From contig CAJUPP010000004.1 of the NCBI GenBank assembly GCA_910588325.1, positions 1 through 64,000 on the forward strand: a stretch of DNA of 64,000 bases, read 5' to 3'. The notes under the pieces are model-generated. The model was not told the origin of the DNA, ran no database searches, and saw nothing but the letters and a program-made list of their open reading frames with translations. Of the stretch, positions 55,025 to 63,781 are shown in pieces. The first letter of the stretch is position 1. Every line of letters starts with the position of its first letter. The position numbers and the translations under genes were made by a program. Origin of the DNA: an uncultured Hungatella sp. Lineage in GTDB: Bacteria > Bacillota > Clostridia > Lachnospirales > Lachnospiraceae.

Positions 55025-55160
55025 GCTTGGGAGTAATTATTGTACGTCTGTAGACCATTTTTCACGTCGGCACTTAGCGCCTGTCTTTTAGGCGCTTAGT
55101 ACCGTTACGTGGAAACCTGGCGAAAGCTTGTCGGAAGACGTACTATAATTACTCCCAAGC
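55025..55160. repeat. 136-bp MITE-like long imperfect hairpin
   Basis: Terminal arms of 25 bp (55025-55049 and 55136-55160; starts GCTTGGGAGTAATTAT) are complementary with one mismatch. The inside is itself palindromic around TTAGCGCC/GGCGCTTAG, so almost the whole element folds back. It lies between converging genes. There is no coding capacity, and I see no T-run that would make it a simple terminator. Confidence 0.75.
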
Positions 55161-55191
55161 GGACCTTCCGGTTTCCTCAAAAACACTCCCT

Positions 55192-57006
55192 TTAACCTAG
55201 CACTTCTCTTAAAGCACACGCTAAAATATCATCATCCCGCTCATTCCGGATCGCAATCCGTACAAACTGTCCCCTTTCAGCAGGAATTTTCCCACTTAAA
55301 TCTTTAATAAACAGATTATACCCGTTCAAAAGCTTCGCAGTCAAATCGCTGGATGTCAGGCCGTCTGTCAGCTGGACCATAAGAAAATTCGCCTGGGAGG
55401 GGAAAACCCGAAGATGAGGAATCTCTTTTAGAACTCCTGTAAGTCTGTCCCGTTCTTTTCTTACCATATCCAGCGATTCCATATAATTCTTGTGATATTT
55501 CTGCTCTATCTGCATGAAAAATTCCCCGAAGGAATTGATATTCCAAATAGCTACATCCTTTTTCAGACTGTCAATCAGTGATGGATTGCCGCTGGCGGCT
55601 ATGCCCAGGCGAAGACCGGGGATGCCGTAGGATTTTGAGATGCTTTTGATTACCATAAGGTGAGGATTGGCATCCAGGAAGTCCTCTTGCAACAGAGTGG
55701 CATCCGGATCAGAGCAAAAGTCTATAAAAGACTCGTCTACAATCAGAGCGATCCGGTTGGAGGCAGCCCATTGGATTAATGTGTTCATATCCTGACGATT
55801 GATGTAATTGCCGGCGGGGTTATCCGGATTGACGATGACCAAAGTGTTAACTTTGTGGCTGTCAAAATAGCGGATGATGTCAGAGGCTGTGTAGGAGCAG
55901 CCTTCCTGAGCGGGAATAAAGGCTGTAACCTTGTGGGCATTGTAACGGTGGACATATTCTTCGAAAGTGGGGCGGATGATCCCCAGCTGGCCGGTCAGGC
56001 GCTCCAAAAGGGCTTTGATTAATTCTGCTGCTCCGTTTCCGACTACGATCTGGTCGCTGCGGAGAGAAAAATTCCGGGCGGCAAGAAGGGAATTGACATA
56101 CATACCAGATGGATATTGACAGACTAAGGAATCAAAGTTTGCTTTCATCTCTTCCAGCATTTTTTCCGGTGGATAGTAGCAGTTAACCAGGTAGCAGAAA
56201 TCCAGCATTTTAGGGTAGCGCCAGTAACCGCCGAAACGTTTCTGAATAAGGGCGGTTTTCTGGTCATCCGGGGCAAACATGGATTCTGCGATATCTAAAT
56301 CCTGGATATCATCAATTTCGTACCAGCGCTGGGTTTCGTCCAGGCGTTTGGCTCTGATACAGGAATCATCCAGGGCTACCAGAACCTTTAATACCTGTTC
56401 ATAGTATTCATTGTTTCCCAGGGCTTTTGTGTAGGCCTCCAGGAAGGGGACATAGTGAGTCTGGGAAAAGTTCCGACTGAACTTGTAAATATTGACGGTT
56501 TTATAGTAGTCCGCGGATTCTGTAAAACGGAACCGGTTGCCGGGGACTACCGCCTCAATGTAATCTTCTTTGGATAAACGGACGCAGGTGCCGTCCATCC
56601 AGGATTCATACTTGGCTACCAGGGCAAGGCTGTCTCTGGGATCTTCTACGAGACAGCTTAAAACGGTGTCCTCAAAGATGATGTCGGATTCCAGAAGAAG
56701 GGTGTCTTCTTTTAATAAATACTCCTTGGCCAGAGCCAGAGAATAAATATTGTTGGTCTTGTCAAACACAGGATTGTCGATAAATACAATGGGGGTTTTG
56801 AGAGGCAGGCTGTTAATGTGCTGTTTCAGCTTTTCTCCTTCATAGCCAGTGACAATAACCACTCTGGACAGAGAGTGCTGCTCCAGCTGATTTAAGGTAC
56901 GGTTAATCAGAGGGATCCCGTTTACCTTTACCATACATTTTGTGTTGTTCTGAGTCAGCTGTTTTAGACGCTTTCCCATACCGGCTGCTAATATAATTGC
57001 CTGCAT
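55192..57006 (-). CDS. Fused LicC-like nucleotidyltransferase and CobD-like PLP enzyme
   Basis: A 604-residue bifunctional protein. Residues 1-240 are a sugar/amino-alcohol-phosphate nucleotidyltransferase (ILAAGMGKRL, NTKCMVKVNG, NNIYSLALAKEYL, LLESDIIFED) closest in pattern to LicC choline-phosphate cytidylyltransferases. Residues 255-604 are a class I/II fold PLP enzyme: NPDNPAGN, DESFIDF (424-430) and SISKSYGIPGLRLG with Lys458. The DE-FIDF and IPGLRLG forms resemble CobD threonine-phosphate decarboxylase more than HisC. I infer decarboxylation of phosphoserine or phosphothreonine followed by CTP activation. Two LicD proteins in the locus could use the product. Confidence 0.8.
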   Translation of the reverse strand: MQAIILAAGMGKRLKQLTQNNTKCMVKVNGIPLINRTLNQLEQHSLSRVVIVTGYEGEKLKQHINSLPLKTPIVFIDNPVFDKTNNIYSLALAKEYLLKEDTLLLESDIIFEDTVLSCLVEDPRDSLALVAKYESWMDGTCVRLSKEDYIEAVVPGNRFRFTESADYYKTVNIYKFSRNFSQTHYVPFLEAYTKALGNNEYYEQVLKVLVALDDSCIRAKRLDETQRWYEIDDIQDLDIAESMFAPDDQKTALIQKRFGGYWRYPKMLDFCYLVNCYYPPEKMLEEMKANFDSLVCQYPSGMYVNSLLAARNFSLRSDQIVVGNGAAELIKALLERLTGQLGIIRPTFEEYVHRYNAHKVTAFIPAQEGCSYTASDIIRYFDSHKVNTLVIVNPDNPAGNYINRQDMNTLIQWAASNRIALIVDESFIDFCSDPDATLLQEDFLDANPHLMVIKSISKSYGIPGLRLGIAASGNPSLIDSLKKDVAIWNINSFGEFFMQIEQKYHKNYMESLDMVRKERDRLTGVLKEIPHLRVFPSQANFLMVQLTDGLTSSDLTAKLLNGYNLFIKDLSGKIPAERGQFVRIAIRNERDDDILACALREVLG

Positions 57007-57033
57007 TCTGATCTCCTTCTCTCATTAAAAATT

Positions 57034-57948
57034 TTATCTGCCCGGAAGATAGCGGCTGTCTTTTCCGGATTTCTTCTGACGGATTCCTTTCAATACATCC
57101 ATATAAATTTGTCTTCGGTATCTCCGTTCATCTCTTCGGTTCCTCCATATGAGCCAAAAACTGTCTAGAATAATATGGGCCGTATGATTCACGTATATAT
57201 ACAATAAATAAATGCTCGGATGGGTGGAATATCGTTTCCCCATATCAATGGCATTGCGAAAACCGTAATAATTTTTCCAGCATACAGAATTGGCCCTGGA
57301 AGGTTTCGTCTTATGATTGAGAACAGCGCTGTTTACATTCAGGATTGAAGAGTATCTCCGAAAACGTAGACAGTATTCGGCATCGTCAAACCAGATAAAA
57401 TAATCTGCTCTGGGAAGCCCTGCCTTTATCGCCAGAGACGTTTTAAGGCACAGGCCGCAGAAGGTGCTGATATCGTATTCAAATGTGTTCTGCCGATACT
57501 CTTCTTCTTCCACCGGTTTAAAAAACATCAGGCAGGAATTGACCAGCCTGCGGCGGTGAAGAGTGTCAATTTTGCCCTCTGTCATGACTTTGCCGGAGCA
57601 GGCAAGATAGTCCGTGCCACGGACAGCAGCGGCCAGCTTTTCCATATACGTTCTCTCAATCATGGCATCATCATCGATAATCAGAAACCAGTCGCAGGAG
57701 GTTTCCATGATCTTTTTTATTCCGACAGCGAATCCTCCTGCACCACCCAAATTCTCTTTCATATGGAAGACTTTCAGACTACTTTGACGTCTGGCCAGAT
57801 GATCCAGATATTCTTTTGAACCGTCGGTGCTGTGATTATCGACTACGATAATCTGCGCAAAAGGCAGGGTCTGGCTTAGGACGCAGTCCAGGCACTCGGA
57901 TAAAAGTTCTCTTCGGTTGCAGGTTACGATTACAACACCAAATCTCAC
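57034..57948 (-). CDS. Glycosyltransferase family 2 (GlfT2/rhamnosyl-like)
   Basis: GT2 enzyme of 304 residues: VVIVTCNRRELLSECLD, IVVDNHSTDGSKEYL, NLGGAGGFAVGIK and FLIIDDDAMIE (DDD metal site). DYFIWFDDAEYCLRFRRY is the acceptor-side motif. The pattern is close to galactofuranosyl- and rhamnosyltransferases. The start is GTG, six bases after AAAGGA. It heads a two-gene transcript with the fusion enzyme. Confidence 0.87.
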   Translation of the reverse strand: MRFGVVIVTCNRRELLSECLDCVLSQTLPFAQIIVVDNHSTDGSKEYLDHLARRQSSLKVFHMKENLGGAGGFAVGIKKIMETSCDWFLIIDDDAMIERTYMEKLAAAVRGTDYLACSGKVMTEGKIDTLHRRRLVNSCLMFFKPVEEEEYRQNTFEYDISTFCGLCLKTSLAIKAGLPRADYFIWFDDAEYCLRFRRYSSILNVNSAVLNHKTKPSRANSVCWKNYYGFRNAIDMGKRYSTHPSIYLLYIYVNHTAHIILDSFWLIWRNRRDERRYRRQIYMDVLKGIRQKKSGKDSRYLPGR

Positions 57949-58008
57949 GTTCTGTCCTTTCTGCCTTCATGGCAGGCATGGGGTTACTGGGGATTACAAA
58001 TTTCTCTC

Positions 58009-58037
58009 ATTATAGTTTATTTGTGTCTTGATGTCAA
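58009..58037 (-). promoter_or_regulatory. Consensus sigma-A promoter for the GT2/fusion-enzyme transcript
   Basis: On the minus strand TTGACA (58032-58037), exactly 17 bases, TATAAT (58009-58014): a perfect match, about 55 bases before the GTG start. Confidence 0.8.
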
Positions 58038-58151
58038 TATTGCCTAAAAAGCAGTAAAGATCATACCTTTTTTCTCCATCTCAAACCTGGTATCATAATA
58101 ACTGTCGAAAGACAAAGGAAACAACAAATAAATGAAATGGAGGAATTGATT

Positions 58152-58259
58152 ATGTTAAATGTATTAAATGTTATTAAAAAATTCGTGTTGGCAAACAGCG
58201 AGTATTGTGACGCTGCTATTACTGTGATGAATGGCGGCGACTACTATGCAAATGTTTAA
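58152..58259 (+). CDS. 35-residue small protein of unknown function
   Basis: A short open frame from ATG 58152 to TAA 58259, with a strong ribosome binding site (TGGAGGAATTGATT before the ATG). The peptide starts MLNVLNVIKKFVL and ends NGGDYYANV, with one cysteine at position 19. The first 14 residues are hydrophobic and basic; the second half is polar and glycine/tyrosine-containing. It is followed after 14 bases by a strong terminator, which gives it the layout of an independent mini-gene. I do not recognise a family. A clear promoter was not found. Possibilities include a signalling or modified peptide precursor or a small membrane-associated protein. Confidence 0.65.
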   Translation: MLNVLNVIKKFVLANSEYCDAAITVMNGGDYYANV

Positions 58260-58273
58260 AAACCACATTCTGA

Positions 58274-58316
58274 AAAAGGGAGCATCGCACAAAAGATTCA
58301 AGCGATGCTCCCTTTT
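58274..58316. terminator. Bidirectional terminator after the 35-codon gene
   Basis: A perfect 15-bp stem AAAAGGGAGCATCGC / GCGATGCTCCCTTTT with a 13-base loop. It serves the small gene (+) and the AraC gene (-), whose stop codon begins at the next base. Confidence 0.9.
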
Positions 58317-59186
58317 CTATGCCAGATAAGGGTTGTTTATTGCACTCTGTCTTAATTTAACCGGTGTACAGTCATAAATCTCTTTAAACATCCGATAAAA
58401 CAGCTTCTGATTATAAAAACCGTGTTCTTCCATAATCTCCTGAATACTGTTGTCCGTATGAAGCAGGTCCTGGTAAATGTGGTTGACTCTTACCTGATTC
58501 ACATACTGAATAAAGGAAATTCCCATGTTTTCTTTGAAAAATCGGCAGAAATAATCTTTACTCAGCCCTAATTCATCGGCTCCGTCCTGCAGTGTAATCT
58601 TTTGCTGGTGATGTTCCTCCACAAACTGGCTGATCTGTTCCATCTGAGTCAATTTGTGAAGGCCTGATACGGAAAGAGATTCGGATATACTGGTTCCAAA
58701 ATGCTCTACCAGTTCCGCCAGAATCTGAAGCACTATGGCCTTGCTTCTCAGCTGATAGCTGGGAGTCTGCCTGAAATACAGGATCGTCAGCTCTTTTATC
58801 AGTTGGCAAAGCCTGTTGTATGAATCTTTCTGTGATGGAAGCAAAGTGCCTAAACTGCACTGAAATCGCATCAGCTCAATATCGGCAAGATACCGGCGCA
58901 TATAATTTTTAGAAATGTGGATACATACTCCCATGGTCTGAGGCATGGCATACACGGTGTCATGGACCTGGGCAGAATCCATAACCATCAACTCCAAAGG
59001 GTTCAGCCGATACTTTTTCCCCTCCATGGTGACAGTGGCTTTTCCGTTGAGAATAAACAGAAGTTCCATGGCCCGGTGCCAATGAAATGGCGAATTATGT
59101 CTCATTGTAACAAATTTAACATGATATCCATTCTCAAGCTGCTGGTCACTTTTTTCCCAAAAACTTCCTTCTGTTTTTTCTTCCAA
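58317..59186 (-). CDS. AraC-family transcriptional regulator
   Basis: A 289-residue regulator with an N-terminal cupin sensing domain (about 20-100, HWHRAMELLFILNGKATVTMEG) and two C-terminal helix-turn-helix motifs (about 185-285, GLSKDYFCRFFKENMGISF and HGFYNQKLFYRMFKEIYDCTP). The start is TTG, eight bases after AAGGAG. It follows the FAH-family gene by 14 bases, so it probably belongs to that transcript and may respond to its substrate, most likely a sugar or aromatic metabolite. Confidence 0.9.
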   Translation of the reverse strand: MEEKTEGSFWEKSDQQLENGYHVKFVTMRHNSPFHWHRAMELLFILNGKATVTMEGKKYRLNPLELMVMDSAQVHDTVYAMPQTMGVCIHISKNYMRRYLADIELMRFQCSLGTLLPSQKDSYNRLCQLIKELTILYFRQTPSYQLRSKAIVLQILAELVEHFGTSISESLSVSGLHKLTQMEQISQFVEEHHQQKITLQDGADELGLSKDYFCRFFKENMGISFIQYVNQVRVNHIYQDLLHTDNSIQEIMEEHGFYNQKLFYRMFKEIYDCTPVKLRQSAINNPYLA

Positions 59187-59200
59187 ATGTCATTCTCCTT

Positions 59201-60100
59201 CTATTCATCCACTATGATATTGGTTAATCTTCCGATTCCTTCGATCTCACACACTACCTCATCTCCGGTTTTTAAAAATTTAGGAGGGTCAAAACCAAGT
59301 CCTGCTCCGGCCGGTGTTCCGGTGGCAATAATGGTGCCTGCCCGCAGAGTCATACCGCCTGATAATTCGCTGATAATATGGTCGATGTCAAAAATCAAAA
59401 GTTCCGTGTTGCTGTCCTGACGCAGTTCTCCATTGACATAGGAGCGGATGGAAAGCTTTGGCGGATAGGCAATCTCATCTGCCGACACGATGCATGGCCC
59501 CATTGGGAAAAATCCGTCCAGGCTTTTTCCAAAATACCATTGACTGTGACGGTTCTGCACATCTCTGGCACTGACATCATTAATAATCGTATAGCCAAAT
59601 ATGTAATTCTTCGCATCTTCTGCAGACACGTGGTAGGCATCTTTTCCGATGATCACTGCCAGTTCCACTTCATAATCCAGACATTCTGCCAGATTGGCAT
59701 GCCTTGGAATCCCGCCTTTGTCTCCGGTGGCATAATTGACCCTTTTTGAAAAATAGACTGCATGAGGCCTTTCTCCGTTAAAGGATTCCTTCTTGTATCT
59801 GGCAGATTCCTCCGCATGGGCCATGTAATTGACACCCAGACAGATTACATCCTGTTTTGGTCTTAAAATCGGAGCCAGCAGCTTTACTTCCTCTATTCTG
59901 GCTGCTCCCGGCACCTCATAGGGATCTTTTAAAGCCATATGGTTTAAAAACTGAATTTCTGATTCGCTAAGTTCCTCAATGGCATCCCTCATCGCCCGAT
60001 AATCCATGCCGAAACAATCCAGCGGATAAATCCACTTTCCGTCTGCATTTAAAATACCAAGCTTTTGCTTTCTTTCCACCTCGAAAGTGACAATTTTCAT
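59201..60100 (-). CDS. Fumarylacetoacetate hydrolase family protein
   Basis: Metal-dependent hydrolase/decarboxylase-type enzyme of about 299 residues. LGVNYMAHAEES, DYEVELAVIIGKDAYHVSAEDA (metal-binding Glu residues), GYTIINDVSARDVQ and the C-terminal ATGTPAGAGLGFDPP are the FAH signature sites. The substrate is probably an acylpyruvate or 2-keto-3-deoxy acid, not definable here. I start at MKIVTFEV, after GGAGG; the open frame extends 11 codons upstream. Confidence 0.9.
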   Translation of the reverse strand: MKIVTFEVERKQKLGILNADGKWIYPLDCFGMDYRAMRDAIEELSESEIQFLNHMALKDPYEVPGAARIEEVKLLAPILRPKQDVICLGVNYMAHAEESARYKKESFNGERPHAVYFSKRVNYATGDKGGIPRHANLAECLDYEVELAVIIGKDAYHVSAEDAKNYIFGYTIINDVSARDVQNRHSQWYFGKSLDGFFPMGPCIVSADEIAYPPKLSIRSYVNGELRQDSNTELLIFDIDHIISELSGGMTLRAGTIIATGTPAGAGLGFDPPKFLKTGDEVVCEIEGIGRLTNIIVDE

Positions 60101-60170
60101 AATGTCTTCTGCCTCCAACCTGTTTTTTGTCAATTTACAGTCTACAGCATTTCTGTATTTACAATTGCTA

Positions 60171-62939
60171 TTATAATCGTTCTTTTCTCCAAAGGCAAGT
60201 GAAAATATAACGAAGCATTTTTCCGGTCTGAATAATTATTGTTGGAAAGAATGCAGAGAAACACACACAGACAAGCTGCTGTCTGCTCAAATCTGCAGCC
60301 GAAAATAAAATCTGCAGTCCAGGTACAAAAAGGGCCGCTGCCAGAAGCAGAACTCCGGCTTCAAATGCCATTACCGTATACAGGTTGCTGAACACCCCTA
60401 TTTTTAAAACCGGATAAACGCTTCTGCAGTTGAAGCCGTGAAACAGCCGCGCCAGCGTCAGAGTGGAAAAGGCCATGGTGCTGGCCAATGCAGGGCTTTC
60501 TGCCAACCCGATCCGATATGCATACATCGTGCAGACTGCAATCAATAAACCCTGAATCATAATTTCTCCTATAAATCCAAGTGTCAGAATTCCCTTTTTA
60601 GGATTTCTGGGAGGCACGTTTAAAAGCCTTTTTTCAGGCTGCTCCATACCGATGGCAATCGCCGGAAGGGAGTCTGTCAAAAGATTGATAAACAGCAAAT
60701 GGACAGGTGCAAAGGGAACGGGCAATGCCAGAATCGTAGTGTACAGTACACAGAAAATTCCAGCCATGTTGCCTGACAGAAGAAATCCGATGGCATTGCG
60801 GATATTTCTGTACACATTCCTGCCGTTGGCCACGGCTTTAATGATGGTGGCAAAATTATCATCTGCCAGAATCATAGCTGCCGCATCCTTGGACACCTCA
60901 GTGCCGTTTTTTCCCATGGCGATTCCGATATCTGCCTGTTTTAAAGCAGGAGCGTCATTGACTCCGTCGCCGGTCATAGCCACAATATTGCCTTTCTTCT
61001 GCCATGCCCGGACAATCCGCAGTTTATTTTCCGGAGAAACTCTGGCATATACCGTAATCTGTTCCAGATTTTTTTCCAGATCCTCCTCCTTCATTGCATT
61101 TAACTCTGCACCTGTCACAGCCTGGTCATCGGGCTTTCGGATTCCTACCTGCTCTGCGATGGCCATAGCTGTCACTTTATGGTCTCCTGTAATCATCACT
61201 GGTACAATTCCTGCTCTCTTTGCATCCTGGACTGCTGTTTTGGTCTCTGGTCTGGGCGGGTCCATCATGGCAGCCATTCCAAGAAAGACGTAGTCCCGCT
61301 CCAGTTTTTCGGCTGGCAGAAGGGCTTCCTCTCTTCGAAGAGGCCGGAATGTCAGAGCCAGAACTCTCAATCCTTTCCGAGAGTAAATCTGATTCTGTTC
61401 CATAATTCGTCTCCGATCCTCTGATGTTATAGAGCGCACGTTTCCTTTTTCTGCAATCCGTCTGCATCTCTCCAGAAGAATATCGACGGCCCCTTTTGTC
61501 AGAAGAATCCGGTCGCAGTTCTCTGCCCCTGCATTCATGCCTTTCCAATTTCCTGTCCAGCTGATTCTGTGGATAGTACTCATCATCTTTCTATCGGAAT
61601 CAAAGGGGATCTCCCTGACCCTAGGATAGCGGTTCCGGATTCCCTCAGGGGAAAGCCCTCTTTCACAGATCAGTTCTATCAGAGCAAGCTCCGTGGCATC
61701 GCCTATCCCTTCTGTTCTGGTTCCCTCTGCTCCGGCTTCCTCTCCCCTAGTTTCTTTTGTTCGAACGCCCTCTGCATCCGTATCTTCTCTCTCTTTTTCT
61801 TTCCAGCTCTCCATTCCAGGCACTGCGTCATTTACCAATGCACAAACCTCCAGAAATGTTTTGTGCCGGGGTTTTGCAACTTTTAATTGCTGCCATTCTA
61901 TGGTTTCTCCGTCCAGAGTAATCTTCTCCACACTCATGCGGTTCTGAGTCAGGGTTCCTGTTTTATCGGTACATATGACTGATACGCATCCAAGGCTTTC
62001 CACTGCCTTTAAATCTTTGATAATCGCCTGCTCTCTGGCCATTTTCTGGGTCCCCATGGCCTGCACAATCGTCACAATGGAACCAAGGGCTTCCGGAATG
62101 GCCGCTACTGCCAGAGCCACTGCAAACATCAGAGAATCCAGCACCGGCATCTTCCGGTATAAGCTTAAAAGAAATACAACCAGGCATATCACCATAATCG
62201 CTGCCGCCAGCCGGCTGCTGAACTCATCCAGGCTGACCTGCAGCGGGGTTTTCTTTTCTTTTGTGTCATTCATCATGGAAGCTATCTTTCCCAGTTCCGT
62301 GTTCATGCCTGTTGCGGTCACCACAATGCTTCCCCGCCCTGATGTAACCAGAGAACCGGAATATACCATGTTGCTGCGGTCTGCCAGAGAAACCGTCCTT
62401 TCCACTGGCTTTTCTGTCTTCCATACTGCCAGGGATTCCCCTGTGAGAGAACTTTCATTTATGTATAATGCGGCAGCTTCCAGAATGCGGCCATCAGCCA
62501 CTACCAGATCTCCTGCCTCCAGGAATAAAATATCCCCTGGCACTACCTCTCTCGAAGGTATCTGAGTCTCCCTTTTGTCCCGCAGCACCGTAGCCATAGG
62601 AGCGGACAGAGCCTTTAGGCTTTCCAGAGATTTCTGGGCTTTCTGGTGCTGTATGGTTCCCAGTATGGCATTTAACGTAATGACAGCAAAAATCACCACC
62701 GTGCTTTCCATATTATCTGTCAGCATGGAAATCACAGCAGCACCAATCAAAATCAACACCAAAAGATCCTGGAATTGTTTTAAAAATACCTTCCAGGCAG
62801 GATATTTTTTTGATTCTATCAGCTGGTTCTCCCCAAACCGCCTTCTTCGTTCTGTCACCTGACTGCCGGTGAGTCCGGCATCGGTCACCTGCAAATCATC
62901 CAGAACTTCCTTTCCTGTACACTGATACCATTCTTTCAT
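60171..62939 (-). CDS. Calcium-type P-type ATPase (PMCA/SERCA-like)
   Basis: A 922-residue cation pump. The actuator has SLTGES, the phosphorylation site is ICTDKTGTLTQNRM, the hinge is GDGVNDAPALKQADIGIAMG, and the M4 ion site reads AAIPEALGSIV. N- and C-terminal cation-ATPase domains and ten helices are present. The nucleotide-binding domain has an unusual Glu/Thr/Gly/Arg-rich insert (about 388-420, with DAEGVRTKETRGEEAGAEG) just before the GDATE segment. It transports Ca2+ by family rule. It stands next to the FAH gene; a functional link is not apparent. Confidence 0.93.
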   Translation of the reverse strand: MKEWYQCTGKEVLDDLQVTDAGLTGSQVTERRRRFGENQLIESKKYPAWKVFLKQFQDLLVLILIGAAVISMLTDNMESTVVIFAVITLNAILGTIQHQKAQKSLESLKALSAPMATVLRDKRETQIPSREVVPGDILFLEAGDLVVADGRILEAAALYINESSLTGESLAVWKTEKPVERTVSLADRSNMVYSGSLVTSGRGSIVVTATGMNTELGKIASMMNDTKEKKTPLQVSLDEFSSRLAAAIMVICLVVFLLSLYRKMPVLDSLMFAVALAVAAIPEALGSIVTIVQAMGTQKMAREQAIIKDLKAVESLGCVSVICTDKTGTLTQNRMSVEKITLDGETIEWQQLKVAKPRHKTFLEVCALVNDAVPGMESWKEKEREDTDAEGVRTKETRGEEAGAEGTRTEGIGDATELALIELICERGLSPEGIRNRYPRVREIPFDSDRKMMSTIHRISWTGNWKGMNAGAENCDRILLTKGAVDILLERCRRIAEKGNVRSITSEDRRRIMEQNQIYSRKGLRVLALTFRPLRREEALLPAEKLERDYVFLGMAAMMDPPRPETKTAVQDAKRAGIVPVMITGDHKVTAMAIAEQVGIRKPDDQAVTGAELNAMKEEDLEKNLEQITVYARVSPENKLRIVRAWQKKGNIVAMTGDGVNDAPALKQADIGIAMGKNGTEVSKDAAAMILADDNFATIIKAVANGRNVYRNIRNAIGFLLSGNMAGIFCVLYTTILALPVPFAPVHLLFINLLTDSLPAIAIGMEQPEKRLLNVPPRNPKKGILTLGFIGEIMIQGLLIAVCTMYAYRIGLAESPALASTMAFSTLTLARLFHGFNCRSVYPVLKIGVFSNLYTVMAFEAGVLLLAAALFVPGLQILFSAADLSRQQLVCVCFSAFFPTIIIQTGKMLRYIFTCLWRKERL

Positions 62940-63006
62940 GGCAGACGTCCTTTTATTTTTCCTTCCATATCTATGCTGGTTTGGATAAAAACATGTAAAA
63001 TTGTAT

Positions 63007-63035
63007 TTGTCTTTCCGACGGTTTTCCGGTATACT
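63007..63035 (+). promoter_or_regulatory. Predicted luxS promoter
   Basis: TTGTCT (63007-63012), 17 bases, TATACT (63030-63035). The start would be near 63042, giving a leader of about 225 bases that contains the inverted-repeat element at 63062-63227. With that element, this accounts for the 328 bases between the P-ATPase and luxS genes. Confidence 0.6.
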
Positions 63036-63061
63036 TGTTACTGTTCACTGCACATATATTT

Positions 63062-63227
63062 CTAGTATAACCCACACTAATTACCGATACCTTTCACGCA
63101 GGATAAATTTTGAGCCTGCAAGACGGAGGAATGAGGCGTAGCCGGTAGCTATGTCGATTGACGACAACGCAGCAGATGGAAATTTAGACAAGTGAAAGGT
63201 ACGGTTAATTAGTGTGGATTATACTAG
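63062..63227. repeat. 166-bp MITE-like element in the luxS leader
   Basis: Terminal inverted repeats of 36 bp (63062-63097 and 63192-63227; CTAGTATAA.CCACACTAATTA...ACCTTTCAC) match at 32 positions. The core holds a small GCAGG/CCTGC hairpin and a G-rich tract but no open frame. No transposase is in the window. A structured RNA is an alternative reading. Confidence 0.75.
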
Positions 63228-63267
63228 TAGAGCTTCTAAAAAGGAACCGGAAAGGGGTATGATTATT

Positions 63268-63747
63268 ATGGAAAAAATCACAAGTTTTACTATTGACCAT
63301 TTAAAACTGCTGCCAGGCGTGTATGTCTCGAGGAAAGACCATGCCAAAGATACGACTGTCACCACCTTTGATATCCGCATGACACGCCCTAATTTCGAGC
63401 CGGTGATGAATACGGCTGAGGTTCATACCATCGAACATTTAGGCGCTACATTTCTCCGCAATCACGCTGTCTATAAGGATCAGGTTCTGTATTTCGGGCC
63501 TATGGGATGCCGTACCGGCTTTTATCTGCTGCTTACGGGCGACCACAGTTCCAGGGAGATTGTGCCTCTTATGAAAGAACTGTTTTGTTTTATCAAAGAT
63601 TTTGAGGGGGACGTTCCGGGGGCTGCTGCCAAAGACTGCGGCAACTATCTGGACATGAATCTGGGAATGGCCAGATATCTGGCTGAAAAATATCTGAAAG
63701 AGGTTCTGGAAGATATCGATGACACAAGATTAGTATATCCGGAATAA
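63268..63747 (+). CDS. luxS: S-ribosylhomocysteine lyase
   Basis: Cleaves S-ribosylhomocysteine to homocysteine and DPD, the precursor of autoinducer-2; part of the activated methyl cycle. The 159-residue protein has the metal site H53-x-x-E56-H57 (HTIEH) with Cys124 (AKDCGNY) and the catalytic Cys81 (MGCRTGFY). I start at MEKITSF because GGAAAGGGG is placed correctly for it; ATG 63259 lies too close to that site, and ATG 63214 lies in the repeat element. No pfs or metabolic partner gene is adjacent. Confidence 0.96.
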   Translation: MEKITSFTIDHLKLLPGVYVSRKDHAKDTTVTTFDIRMTRPNFEPVMNTAEVHTIEHLGATFLRNHAVYKDQVLYFGPMGCRTGFYLLLTGDHSSREIVPLMKELFCFIKDFEGDVPGAAAKDCGNYLDMNLGMARYLAEKYLKEVLEDIDDTRLVYPE

Positions 63748-63781
63748 AGCCTGCCGCTAAAATATGTATCATACAACCGAC

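Noticed and set aside
55192..57006. PntC-type phosphonate enzyme
   Set aside because: PntC fusions pair the cytidylyltransferase with a class V-like AEP transaminase. This C-terminal half is CobD/HisC-like and no PEP mutase gene is present.
63062..63227. Known SAM or SAH riboswitch upstream of luxS
   Set aside because: I could not match the core to any riboswitch I know; the long terminal inverted repeats fit a MITE better. A covariance-model search would decide.
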